A stretch of DNA of 59,302 bases from the NCBI GenBank assembly GCA_029256085.1, contig JAQSYP010000003.1, forward strand, positions 67,891-127,192, given 5' to 3'. Below are positions 35,037-43,611 of this stretch, in pieces. The notes below the pieces were generated by a model. The model did not search any database. It was not told the origin of the DNA and saw only the letters and a program-made list of their open reading frames with translations. The position numbers and the translations under genes were made by a program. The stretch's first letter is position 1. Each line of letters begins with the position of its first letter. The DNA is from Caryophanales bacterium. GTDB taxonomy: Bacteria; Bacillota; Bacilli; CAJFEE01.

Positions 35037-36533
35037 ATGGATCTGCAAACGTTGTTAAGTTTTCATTGGGATACAATGATGCCTGAGTTTATAATTTTAA
35101 TCTCAGCAACTGTGTTATCTCTTATAGATTTATTCATAGGCCGCTCATTCTCACGTAAATTCTTTGGTTGGGCTAGTTTTATAGCTGTAGTTGCAGCACT
35201 TGTGTCACTAATTTCACTCTCTGATCACGGTGTTACTACAATATTAAACAACTCATATGTTTTTGATTCTTTCTCAATAGTATTTAAAGCTATTTTATTA
35301 ATCGGAACAGCGTTAGTAATTTTAATGGCTATAAGTGATAAATTTGAAAACATAGAAGAAGTGAAAAGTGAATACTTTTATCTACTAATGACAGGATTAC
35401 TTGGTGCAATGTTCATGTCATCTAGTGGAGATCTAATAACTCTGTTTATTGGATTAGAGCTTTTATCAATATCTTCCTATATTTTAGTTGCGATTCGTAA
35501 AGAGAACAGTAAGTCGAATGAAGCAGCGATGAAGTACATAATAAATGGTTCAATTGCTTCGGCCATACTGTTATTTGGTTTATCTTATATTTACGGACTA
35601 ACCGGTTCAACGGATCTTGCTGCTGTTCAGCAAATAGTCAGCACTTTATCAGGCACTGAATTAAGTGGTTTACTGGGTTTATCATTCTTGTTTATAATCG
35701 TGGGATTCACTTTCAAAATTGCTGCGGCACCATTTCATATGTGGGCGCCAGACGTGTATCAAGGAGCATCAACTCCAGTTGCAGCCTTTTTAAGTGTAGT
35801 ATCAAAAAGTGCAGGATTTATAATAATAATAAGAGTACTCCTAAATATTTATGCAGGAGCATACTCACCAGATGGGCAACTTCCGCTTCTAATTAATATG
35901 CAAAATTACATATTCACAATTTCTGCTATCACGATAATACTTGGTAATGCTGTTGCTCTAATGCAAACGAACATTAAGAGGATGTTTGCATACTCAAGTG
36001 TTGCTCACGCTGGTTATATACTTGTACCTTTGGCAGCAGTTTCACCGTTATTATTTGAAAATATTTGGTTTTATTTATTAGCATATACAGTCACTAATAT
36101 CGGTGCGTTTGCAGTAATCCAATATGTAGTTTCAGATGAGAATAATGAAAATATTGAGGCATTCAGAGGGTTGTATAAGAGGAAAAGAAGCATGGCGATT
36201 GCATTGTTATTTTTCTTAATATCGTTAGCAGGAATCCCTGGGACGGTGGGATTTATAGCTAAACTGCAAATAATCGCTTCGGCTTTAGCTAACAATCCAA
36301 TTAATATCACAATAGTTGTAATTATGATTTTAGGTACACTCGTTTCGTACTTTTATTATTTTAGGGTTATTGCAGAAATGTTTTTCAAAGGTGACCGTTT
36401 AGAGCTTCAGCCACCTAAGAATGAAATACCATTTAACTTGATTGTAGTTATTGGTGTTTGTGTAGCTGCGACAATAGTTTTAGGTCTAATGCCGAATCTC
36501 GCACTAGATAACTTCTACAAGCTATTCTCCTGA
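35037..36533 (+). CDS. nuoN: NADH-quinone oxidoreductase subunit N
   Basis: This 498-residue antiporter-like subunit completes the membrane arm. It has LITLFIGLELLSISSYILV, AAAPFHMWAPDVYQGASTPVAAFL and NIKRMFAYSSVAHAGYIL. nuoE, nuoF and nuoG do not follow; the operon ends here, and a palindromic element and a terminator come next. Confidence 0.95.
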   Translation: MDLQTLLSFHWDTMMPEFIILISATVLSLIDLFIGRSFSRKFFGWASFIAVVAALVSLISLSDHGVTTILNNSYVFDSFSIVFKAILLIGTALVILMAISDKFENIEEVKSEYFYLLMTGLLGAMFMSSSGDLITLFIGLELLSISSYILVAIRKENSKSNEAAMKYIINGSIASAILLFGLSYIYGLTGSTDLAAVQQIVSTLSGTELSGLLGLSFLFIIVGFTFKIAAAPFHMWAPDVYQGASTPVAAFLSVVSKSAGFIIIIRVLLNIYAGAYSPDGQLPLLINMQNYIFTISAITIILGNAVALMQTNIKRMFAYSSVAHAGYILVPLAAVSPLLFENIWFYLLAYTVTNIGAFAVIQYVVSDENNENIEAFRGLYKRKRSMAIALLFFLISLAGIPGTVGFIAKLQIIASALANNPINITIVVIMILGTLVSYFYYFRVIAEMFFKGDRLELQPPKNEIPFNLIVVIGVCVAATIVLGLMPNLALDNFYKLFS

Positions 36534-36579
36534 AAATTTATTTGCTAACTCAGTTTATTGTAACTTTGAATTGCACAAT

Positions 36580-36680
36580 GGCCGCTTGACTCCAGTGGGA
36601 ACAGCACGAGCCGAAAATCCATTTTTGCAAGTTTACTTGCAAAAATTAGTTGAGGCCGTGCCCGCGGAAAGCAAGCGGCC
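36580..36680. repeat. MITE/REP-like palindromic element, copy 2
   Basis: The ends ggccgcttg (36580-36588) and caagcggcc (36672-36680) are exact inverted repeats. The centre holds tttttgcaagt / acttgcaaaaa, a perfect stem at 36622-36645. The block is GC-rich in an AT-rich gap. Read on the minus strand it shares GCTTGCTTTCC..GGGC..CCTC...TTCCCACT with copy 1. It lies between nuoN and its terminator, so it is probably transcribed as the operon's 3' tail. Confidence 0.8.
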
Positions 36681-36700
36681 GATAGGGCATTATAATTTTA

Positions 36701-36741
36701 AACCAAAAAGAGGATGTGTACCTTACATCCTCTTTTTGGTT
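36701..36741 (+). terminator. Terminator of the nuo operon
   Basis: A long perfect stem, aaccaaaaagaggatgt paired with acatcctctttttggtt, has only a seven-base loop. It can act in both directions. Confidence 0.92.
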
Positions 36742-36780
36742 ATACTGGATATATAATTTTTTTAAGGAATGGGGTTCTGT

Positions 36781-37017
36781 ATGGAAAGTGTAATCGCAGG
36801 TAATGCCATATTAGGTATTTGTGTTAATTTAATTTTTATAGCTATAACTTGGTGGAGTTTACAATCCTTACAAATTGATAAACTGTTCAAAAAAGGGAAA
36901 ACAATGCAAATTCAAGTTTTTTATATTCTGCTTACAATTTCAATAGCGCAGCTTGCAAGTGACTTTGTCATGAGTTATTTCCAATACACTCAGGGGCTGC
37001 AATACTTATTTCAATAG
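36781..37017 (+). CDS. ywzB: DUF1146 small membrane protein YwzB
   Basis: This 78-residue protein has two transmembrane helices (about 7-27 and 45-65) and the ITWWSLQSLQIDKLFKKGK pattern of the DUF1146 family. Function is unknown. The frame opens at ATG 36769, but AAGGAATGGGG is well placed for the ATG at 36781. It sits between nuo and ywmB, as in related genomes. Confidence 0.82.
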   Translation: MESVIAGNAILGICVNLIFIAITWWSLQSLQIDKLFKKGKTMQIQVFYILLTISIAQLASDFVMSYFQYTQGLQYLFQ

Positions 37018-37083
37018 ATTAATAGAAAAGAAGGTATCATTTACTAGCTTCTCGGCAACAATTGTTACTGAGGGGGAGTAGAA

Positions 37084-37806
37084 ATGAAAAAATCTAACTT
37101 ATTATTAATAATTGTAGTTGTTTTAGTATTTATTAATCTAGGATATTCTTCAAATTTAAACAATGATTTACCAATATATAAAATGAAGCAGTTATTTAAT
37201 GAAAATGGGATAGAAATATCAGAGTGGAACGTCCTTGCTAGAACAAAAGTCGGTGATTTTAACAAAAAAGACGACGCATTGCGTAATGCAGAAGTTATTT
37301 GTAAAAAATTAAGTGGACAAGTTTGTAAGGAAATGCATTCAAAAGAAGGTATAAAGTTGACATCAGATGTGGGAAATGTCAACTATTTACTGTCAATTCA
37401 TAGAAATGCAACTGACTGGAAAGTTACACTTATTGCCAGGTTAACAGGAAAAGAATGGAATGAAAAAGCGAGCAAAAAACAAATAAATAATTTTTTACAT
37501 AATATGGAACGCAATTTTAAACATAACGTGACAATTTTCTCTTGTATAAAAGGCTACTCAGATGATAATATTGAAGAGATTTTGCAAAAAAGAGTTAAAA
37601 ATATTTTTGAGACCCTTGAAGCAAAGGTAGTTGAGGCTTCCACAGAAGAGGCATTTGTCTCGTCTTCGGCATATACTGAAGTGTGGGAGGAGGCGTCTAT
37701 CCATACAGCTCAAGGTAAAATGAATTGTCAAATTGCAGTTAGACAGATAGATAAAAATAAAACTGTAATTACAATGGGAACGCCAATCATTACAAACGAA
37801 TATTAA
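37084..37806 (+). CDS. ywmB: YwmB family protein (TATA-box-binding-like fold)
   Basis: This 240-residue protein has an N-terminal hydrophobic segment (about 5-21), likely a signal or anchor, and then a domain of the YwmB family. The structural name refers to a fold resemblance, not to transcription; the role is unknown. Position immediately before murA is conserved in Bacillus. The ATG at 37084 follows GAGGGGG. Confidence 0.8.
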   Translation: MKKSNLLLIIVVVLVFINLGYSSNLNNDLPIYKMKQLFNENGIEISEWNVLARTKVGDFNKKDDALRNAEVICKKLSGQVCKEMHSKEGIKLTSDVGNVNYLLSIHRNATDWKVTLIARLTGKEWNEKASKKQINNFLHNMERNFKHNVTIFSCIKGYSDDNIEEILQKRVKNIFETLEAKVVEASTEEAFVSSSAYTEVWEEASIHTAQGKMNCQIAVRQIDKNKTVITMGTPIITNEY

Positions 37807-37843
37807 TGACTATACAAAGAAATACATCGCGGAGGGGAATAAG

Positions 37844-39160
37844 TTGGAAAAAATCATCGTCCGCGGCGGAAACAGGCTTGAAGGAAAAGTACGTGTTGAA
37901 GGTGCAAAGAATTCAGTACTGCCTGTAATTGCCGCAGCTTTATTAGCTAGCGAAGGAACAAACGAAATATTAGATGTGCCCACTCTCGCTGACGTATCAA
38001 CCATCTTAGAAGTATTAAGAAGTTTAAATGCCAAAGTAAGCTTTTATAATAATAGAGTAACGGTTGATGCTTCTGAAGAGTTAGATATAGAGGCACCTTT
38101 TGAATACGTAAGAAAAATGCGCGCATCAATCCTAGTTATGGGTCCACTTTTAGCAAGAAACAGTCATGCTAGAGTTGCACTTCCTGGTGGTTGTGCTATT
38201 GGATCTCGACCTATCGATCAACATCTTAAAGGCTTTGAAGCAATGGGTGCAACTGTTAAAATTGGCAACGGTTTTGTCGAAGCAAAAGTTGATGGAAGAC
38301 TAAAAGGAGCAAAAATTTATTTAGATACTCCAAGTGTTGGCGCAACAGAAAATTTAATGATGGCTGCTGCATTAGCTAATGGTATAACAGTACTAGATAA
38401 TGCTGCACGTGAACCCGAAATCGTTGACCTTGCTAATTTCTTAAACGAAATGGGCGCAAAAGTACGTGGTGCTGGAACAAGTAGCATTCGTATCGAAGGT
38501 GTAGAACGTCTATATGCTACTACTCATACAATTATTCCAGATAGAATTGAAGCAGGTACATTTATGGTAGCAGCTGCAATAACTGGTGGAGACGTTTTAA
38601 TTGAAAATGCATGCATGGAGCACATGGTTTCCCTTGTCTCAAAAATGCGTGAAATGGGTGTAGTATTAATTGAAGAGAAACAAGGTTTAAGAGTTATTGG
38701 AAACGATAATTTAAGAGCAGTTGATATTAAAACTATGCCGCATCCAGGTTTTCCTACTGATATGCAGTCACAAATGATGGCTTTACTTTTAAAGGCTAAA
38801 GGAACTGGTATGATTACTGAAACAGTTTTCGAGAATAGATTCATGCACGTCGAAGAATTCCGCCGTATGAATGCTAATATCAAGATTGAAGGCAGATCAG
38901 TAGTTACAGAAGGCTCTGCAAATCTACAAGGTGCTGAAGTTTCTGCAACAGATTTACGAGCAGCAGCAGCGTTAGTTTTAGCAGGGTTAGTATCAGAAGG
39001 ATATACTAGAGTTACTGAGTTAAAGCACTTAGACCGCGGCTATGTAAACTTCCACGGCAAGCTTGCTGCATTAGGTGCTGATATTGAACGTGTTGCGATT
39101 AATGAAGAAGTAGAAATGACAGTTTTCAATCCTAACTCTTCTATCGCAATGGAAAATTAA
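37844..39160 (+). CDS. murA: UDP-N-acetylglucosamine 1-carboxyvinyltransferase (main MurA)
   Basis: This 438-residue enzyme catalyses the same first peptidoglycan step as the paralog at 1217. The catalytic loop [16 protein letters not shown] puts the reactive cysteine at about residue 117, and [14 protein letters not shown] and [13 protein letters not shown] are conserved. The start is TTG at 37844 after CGGAGGGG, as in B. subtilis MurAA. Position before spoIID marks it as the MurAA copy, the essential one in Bacillus. Confidence 0.96.
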   Translation: MEKIIVRGGNRLEGKVRVEGAKNSVLPVIAAALLASEGTNEILDVPTLADVSTILEVLRSLNAKVSFYNNRVTVDASEELDIEAPFEYVRKMRASILVMGPLLARNSHARVALPGGCAIGSRPIDQHLKGFEAMGATVKIGNGFVEAKVDGRLKGAKIYLDTPSVGATENLMMAAALANGITVLDNAAREPEIVDLANFLNEMGAKVRGAGTSSIRIEGVERLYATTHTIIPDRIEAGTFMVAAAITGGDVLIENACMEHMVSLVSKMREMGVVLIEEKQGLRVIGNDNLRAVDIKTMPHPGFPTDMQSQMMALLLKAKGTGMITETVFENRFMHVEEFRRMNANIKIEGRSVVTEGSANLQGAEVSATDLRAAAALVLAGLVSEGYTRVTELKHLDRGYVNFHGKLAALGADIERVAINEEVEMTVFNPNSSIAMEN

Positions 39161-39174
39161 TAGTGTAAATAACC

Positions 39175-39207
39175 GCCAACGGACAAAAGGTTCCGTTGGC
39201 ATTTTTC
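39175..39207 (+). terminator. Terminator after murA
   Basis: gccaacgga pairs with tccgttggc and is followed by five T. Confidence 0.9.
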
Positions 39208-39302
39208 TATTAAAAAAATTAATAGATTTAATTCATAATAAAAAACTCTCTATCATATAGTTTATTAAACGTGAAAGATTATGAACTAGGGAGGGTGAGT
39301 TC

Positions 39303-40301
39303 TTGCGTACCATTTTAGTTAATCCTATTAGTTTTGTCGTGGCAATTTTAGCAGTAGTTATTCTATTAATTCCATCCTTAGTAGTATTACCATATCGGGC
39401 AGGACCAGTTAATAAAATAGATTCCATTCCGGTAAATACAACTGAAAAAGTTAATTCACCTAAACCTATTAAAGGTAAGGTAGTTGAAGTAGCAGTTTAT
39501 AGAGCAGCTCTCGCAAAAACAGAAAAGCTCCCTATCGATGATTATTTAGTAGGGGTAGTTGCAGCAGAAATGCCAGCCGACTTTGAGCTCGAGGCATTGA
39601 AGGCACAAGCATTAACTGCGAGAACTTTCATTATGAAGAGAATGAAGGGCCCACAAGATACAGGTTTACCAGGTGGTGCAATCGTTTCGGATACTGTTGA
39701 TCACCAAGTCTACAAAAATAAGAATGAACTTAAGAAGATTTGGGGATCAGAATACGAGTGGAAACTTAATAAAATAACAGCAGCAGTTCGGGCGACATCA
39801 GGTCAGATCATAACATATAATGATGAGCCAATTACAGCATCATTTTTTTCAACTAGTAACGGATACACCGAGAACTCGGAAGACTACTGGGCCAATAAAT
39901 TTCCTTACTTACGATCGGTAAAAAACCCATGGGACGAGGATTCTCCTAAATTCCTGCATCAAAAATTAGTCTTAATAAAAGATTTTGAAAAAATTTTAGG
40001 AGTTTCGATAAAGGGGAAATCAATTGGTGTTATAAAAGCAAGGACAGAAGGACATCGTGTAAAGGAAGTTAGCATTGGCAGTAAGGTATTTACTGGTCGT
40101 GAAATCCGTGAAAAACTAGATTTAAAATCCTCAGACTTTACATGGGTGAAAAAGGATGAATATATCGTAATAACAACTAAAGGTTACGGACACGGTGTAG
40201 GAATGAGCCAATATGGCGCAAACGGCATGGCAAAAAAAGGTAAAACTTACGAAGAAATTATAGATTTCTACTATAAAGATGTAAAAATAAAGAGAATGTG
40301 A
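39303..40301 (+). CDS. spoIID: Stage II sporulation protein D, peptidoglycan lytic transglycosylase
   Basis: This 332-residue membrane-anchored enzyme cuts glycan strands during engulfment, together with SpoIIM and SpoIIP, in the mother cell. It has one N-terminal transmembrane helix (about 9-29), then the SpoIID domain with VVAAEMPADFELEALKAQALTARTF and the C-terminal GYGHGVGMSQYGANGMAKKG. The start is TTG 39303 after GGGAGGGTG. In Bacillus it is under sigma-E. Confidence 0.95.
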   Translation: MRTILVNPISFVVAILAVVILLIPSLVVLPYRAGPVNKIDSIPVNTTEKVNSPKPIKGKVVEVAVYRAALAKTEKLPIDDYLVGVVAAEMPADFELEALKAQALTARTFIMKRMKGPQDTGLPGGAIVSDTVDHQVYKNKNELKKIWGSEYEWKLNKITAAVRATSGQIITYNDEPITASFFSTSNGYTENSEDYWANKFPYLRSVKNPWDEDSPKFLHQKLVLIKDFEKILGVSIKGKSIGVIKARTEGHRVKEVSIGSKVFTGREIREKLDLKSSDFTWVKKDEYIVITTKGYGHGVGMSQYGANGMAKKGKTYEEIIDFYYKDVKIKRM

Positions 40302-40316
40302 TAGTTAAATATTATG

Positions 40317-40360
40317 ATACGACATTATCCAAAAGTAATTGGTGTGTCGTATTATTTTTT
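40317..40360 (+). terminator. Terminator after spoIID
   Basis: atacgaca at 40317-40324 pairs with tgtcgtat at 40345-40352, followed by a T-rich run. It separates spoIID from the cassette that follows. Confidence 0.75.
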
Positions 40361-40474
40361 GTGCATTACTAGACATTTTTTAGCTAGTATTTTTTAATAT
40401 AAATAGATTAACTTATGATAGTATGAAGGAGAGTAGTCTTATTTTCGATTCTACTAAATACATTGTTTTTAAGC

Positions 40475-40486
40475 TTGTCACGACAA
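40475..40486. promoter_or_regulatory. Small dyad upstream of the cassette
   Basis: TTGTC-AC-GACAA is an exact 5-bp dyad 39 bp before the aldolase start. The left half also reads as a -35-like TTGTCA. It could be an operator or part of a promoter; no matching -10 box at normal spacing was seen. Confidence 0.3.
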
Positions 40487-40525
40487 CTTTTATATAGTTA
40501 AAAAGAAATAAAAGGGGATGTACAA

Positions 40526-42151
40526 ATGAGTGAAATCCGTTTTTTAGACTGCACACTCCGTGATGGTGGATATTACAACTCTTGGGATTTTGATAGTAAG
40601 TTAATTAATGAATATTTGAAAGCAATGGACGAAATATCTGTGGATTATGTTGAACTAGGATTACGTAGCTTCAGTAAGGATGGCTTTAAAGGAGCATGTG
40701 CTTATACAACTGATAATTTTATTAATAGCTTAGAAATACCAGATGGTTTGAAAATAGGAGTAATGATCAATGCGGGTGATTTACTATTACACCCAGATGG
40801 AATAGAAACTGCATTAACGAAACTATTTGCACCAGCAACAGAATCTCCTGTTACTTTAGTTCGTATCGCATGCCATGTACATGAGTTTGAGAAAGCTTTG
40901 TCAGCCTCATTTTGGTTAAAAGAACAAGGATATACTGTTGGGTATAATCTAATGCAAATTGCTGATCGTAGTTTTACAGAAATTAAAGAAATAGCTACAA
41001 TGGCAAATGTCTATCCATTAGATGTACTGTACTTCGCAGATAGCATGGGCAGTCTTACACCGCAACAAATATCTGAAATAGTTATGGTAATTCGTAGCGC
41101 TTGGAAAGGTCCTCTTGGTATTCATACACATGATAACATGGGCTATGCACTAGCTAACTCTATGCGTGCAGTTGAGGATGGAGTAACTTGGATAGATAGT
41201 ACAGTAACAGGCATGGGAAGAGGTCCTGGAAATGCTAAAACAGAGTATGTTGTTATTGAACTAGATAGTTATAGGGAGAAGAAAGTCAATTTAATTCCAC
41301 TATTAGAAATTATAAATGACAATTTCTATCCTATGAAGAAGAAATACAACTGGGGGACGAATACTTACTATTACCTTGCTGGTAAATATGGAATCCACCC
41401 TACGTATATTCAGGAAATGATTAATGATTCCAGATTTGAAGAGAATGATATTTTATCTGTTATTGATCATCTTAAATTAGAGGGCGGGAAAAAATTTAGT
41501 TTTGATAGATTAGCTTCTGCAAGAAATGTTTATTCAGGAAATCCAGAAGGAACATGGAGCCCTGCTAAAGAAATTAATGGTAGGGAAGTTGTAATACTAG
41601 GTACTGGGCCAGGAATTGTTAGATATAAGGAAGCTATAGAAGAATATATCAAGAGTTCAAACCCATATGTTATAGCCTTAAATACACAAGAAAATATTGA
41701 AGCGGAATTAATAGATATAAGAGCGGCTTGTCATCCTGTTCGACTTATGGCAGATTATAATACCCATGCAAAACTCCCACAGCCTTTAGCTACACCGTTA
41801 TCTATGTTAGACGATAAAATAAAAGAAGTGTTTAAGACAAAAGTAATAAAAGATTATGGTATTAGATGTGAGTCAAATACATTTAGATTCGAAGAAAATT
41901 ATTGTATAGTACCTACATCGTTGGTTATTGCGTATGCTCTAGCAATTGCTTCAAGTGGGAAATCGTCAAGAATTCTATTAGCTGGTTTTGACGGGTATAG
42001 TTCAGATGACAGCAGAAATATAGAAATGAATGAACTCATAAGCTTATATTCTAATAGTGAGGGAGCCTGCCCAATTACAGCTATAACTCCAACGCTATAT
42101 CAGGTTGATAAAGCGAGTGTTTATCAATTGTTAGGGGAGTATGTTAAATGA
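40526..42151 (+). CDS. DRE-TIM aldolase fused to an unassigned C-terminal domain
   Basis: The N-terminal part (about residues 1-280) is an HMGL/4-hydroxy-2-oxovalerate aldolase-type DRE-TIM barrel, with FLDCTLRDGGYYNSWDF, VELGLRSF, the metal-binding HTHDNMG and GMGRGPGNAKTE. Such enzymes make or break carbon-carbon bonds with pyruvate or an acyl donor. After a linker, residues about 350-541 start with VVILGTGPGIVRY, a Rossmann-like glycine motif, and contain RILLAGFDGYSS. This domain loosely resembles DUF115/sialyltransferase-like folds, but I cannot assign it. The 541-residue length is far above the roughly 340 usual for the aldolase alone. It overlaps the next gene by 4 bp. The start is ATG 40526 after AAAGGGGATG. 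Confidence 0.8.
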   Translation: MSEIRFLDCTLRDGGYYNSWDFDSKLINEYLKAMDEISVDYVELGLRSFSKDGFKGACAYTTDNFINSLEIPDGLKIGVMINAGDLLLHPDGIETALTKLFAPATESPVTLVRIACHVHEFEKALSASFWLKEQGYTVGYNLMQIADRSFTEIKEIATMANVYPLDVLYFADSMGSLTPQQISEIVMVIRSAWKGPLGIHTHDNMGYALANSMRAVEDGVTWIDSTVTGMGRGPGNAKTEYVVIELDSYREKKVNLIPLLEIINDNFYPMKKKYNWGTNTYYYLAGKYGIHPTYIQEMINDSRFEENDILSVIDHLKLEGGKKFSFDRLASARNVYSGNPEGTWSPAKEINGREVVILGTGPGIVRYKEAIEEYIKSSNPYVIALNTQENIEAELIDIRAACHPVRLMADYNTHAKLPQPLATPLSMLDDKIKEVFKTKVIKDYGIRCESNTFRFEENYCIVPTSLVIAYALAIASSGKSSRILLAGFDGYSSDDSRNIEMNELISLYSNSEGACPITAITPTLYQVDKASVYQLLGEYVK

Positions 42152-42834
42152 AGATAACTTGTTTTTTGCCTTGTCGTAAAGGCAGTGAAAGAGTAAAAAA
42201 TAAAAATATTCGTCCTTTCTCAACATATGATAAAGGTTTAATAGAAATAAAACTTAAACAGCTAAGTAAAGTTGAGGAAATAGAAAAAATCATATTATCG
42301 ACAAATGATGAAGAAATAATAAATTACGCAGAACAAACTAGTATAAAAAATTTAGTAATTCATCGTAGGAATGATGAATTAGCAACAAGTCTAACTAGCA
42401 CTGACGACTTAATTATTCATGCAAGTTCGTTAATTACAGAAGGTCATGTTTTATGGACACATGTTACTTCGCCCTTCTTAAACTCAGAAGCCTATAGGAA
42501 AATAATTCTTGCCTATAAAGAGGGACTTGAACAAGGATATGATTCATTAATGACAACTTCCCCTATTCAAAGTTTTGTTTGGGGTGATAAGGGACCAATT
42601 AATTATGATAGAAATATAGAGAAATGGCCAAGAACGCAGACCCTTCCGTTATTACATGAAGTTAATAGTGCAGTGTTTCTCTCGAATATTGAAATTTATA
42701 ATAAAAATAAGGATAGAATCGGTGATAGACCTAGATTTTACCCTTTAACCAAAGTAGAAGGCTTAGATATTGATTGGCCAGAGGATTTTGAAATTGCTGA
42801 ATGCTTACTTAATGCAAAACTAGGAAGTATATAA
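42148..42834 (+). CDS. Acylneuraminate-type cytidylyltransferase
   Basis: This 228-residue protein matches the CMP-NeuAc synthetase/KdsB-related family, which activates 2-keto-3-deoxy acid sugars with CTP. The nucleotide-binding signature PCRKGSERVKNKN is at residues 9-21. LTSTDDLIIHA, HVTSPFL, EVNSAVFLS and GLDIDWPEDFEIAE, with acidic metal ligands, follow in the family order. It starts within the stop of the aldolase gene (ATGA) and ends one base before the HAD gene start. The true sugar is unknown. Confidence 0.88.
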   Translation: MKITCFLPCRKGSERVKNKNIRPFSTYDKGLIEIKLKQLSKVEEIEKIILSTNDEEIINYAEQTSIKNLVIHRRNDELATSLTSTDDLIIHASSLITEGHVLWTHVTSPFLNSEAYRKIILAYKEGLEQGYDSLMTTSPIQSFVWGDKGPINYDRNIEKWPRTQTLPLLHEVNSAVFLSNIEIYNKNKDRIGDRPRFYPLTKVEGLDIDWPEDFEIAECLLNAKLGSI

Positions 42835-42835
42835 T

Positions 42836-43492
42836 ATGGATTCACAAATAAAAGACTATGATATTTTTATTTTTGATTGTGATGGAGTTTTAATGGATGT
42901 AAACCTATTAAAATGTGAAGCTTTTGGCAAAGCTGTTGAAGGTTATCCATCCGAAACTGTAAAGGATTTTGTTAATCATTGCAAAAAAACTTTTGGAGTA
43001 TCAAGGTATGTAAAATTTAAAGAATTTTTTAGTGATTTTGCCAAGGAACCATTTCAAGAAACGAAATATAACAATTTACTTAAGAAATATTCATGTCTCT
43101 GTAGACAACTGTATAGCACAGCAAATATTACCCCAGGCTGTGAATCGCTACTGAATCAATTATCCAGCTTAAATAAGAAAATGTATGTTGCATCGGGTAG
43201 TGATGAAAAAGAATTAATTAAGGTTTTTAAGACTAGGGGACTTGATAAATATTTTTCCGGAATCTATGGGTCTCCTAAGACAAAATCAGAGTGCACTTCA
43301 ATTATTTTAAACAATAATCCTACTAAAAGAACTGTTTTTATAGGCGATGCTTTATCCGATTTGAAAACTGCTACAGAACATGGGATTGATTTTATTTATA
43401 TGTATAAATTCACAGTGCAAACTAAAGACCAAGACGAGAAATGCAGAAATGGAGCTGTCAAAGTTATAAATGTACTGGAGGATATTTTATAA
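42836..43492 (+). CDS. HAD-superfamily phosphatase
   Basis: This 218-residue hydrolase has all four HAD motifs: FDCDGVLMD (nucleophile aspartate), VASGSD (serine), the lysine in GSPKTKSE, and VFIGDALSDLKTA. A helical C1-type cap lies between motifs I and II. By analogy with KDO-8-phosphate and N-acylneuraminate-9-phosphate phosphatases, it could dephosphorylate the product of the aldolase before activation. It is the last gene of the cassette; no clear terminator follows in the 119 bp before spoIIQ. Confidence 0.85.
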   Translation: MDSQIKDYDIFIFDCDGVLMDVNLLKCEAFGKAVEGYPSETVKDFVNHCKKTFGVSRYVKFKEFFSDFAKEPFQETKYNNLLKKYSCLCRQLYSTANITPGCESLLNQLSSLNKKMYVASGSDEKELIKVFKTRGLDKYFSGIYGSPKTKSECTSIILNNNPTKRTVFIGDALSDLKTATEHGIDFIYMYKFTVQTKDQDEKCRNGAVKVINVLEDIL

Positions 43493-43611
43493 ATACTTGG
43501 CCACTTTTACCTTTTACATTTATCATCGCGTAATTTGTCGAAAAATTTATAATAGTTCCGTGGTATGAATTATTAGAAAATTGTTCACAATGGCTGATGA
43601 GGTGATGAATC

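Noticed and set aside
36571-36756. A 61-codon open frame after nuoN
   Set aside because: It is read from the second palindromic element and the nuo terminator and lacks a ribosome site.
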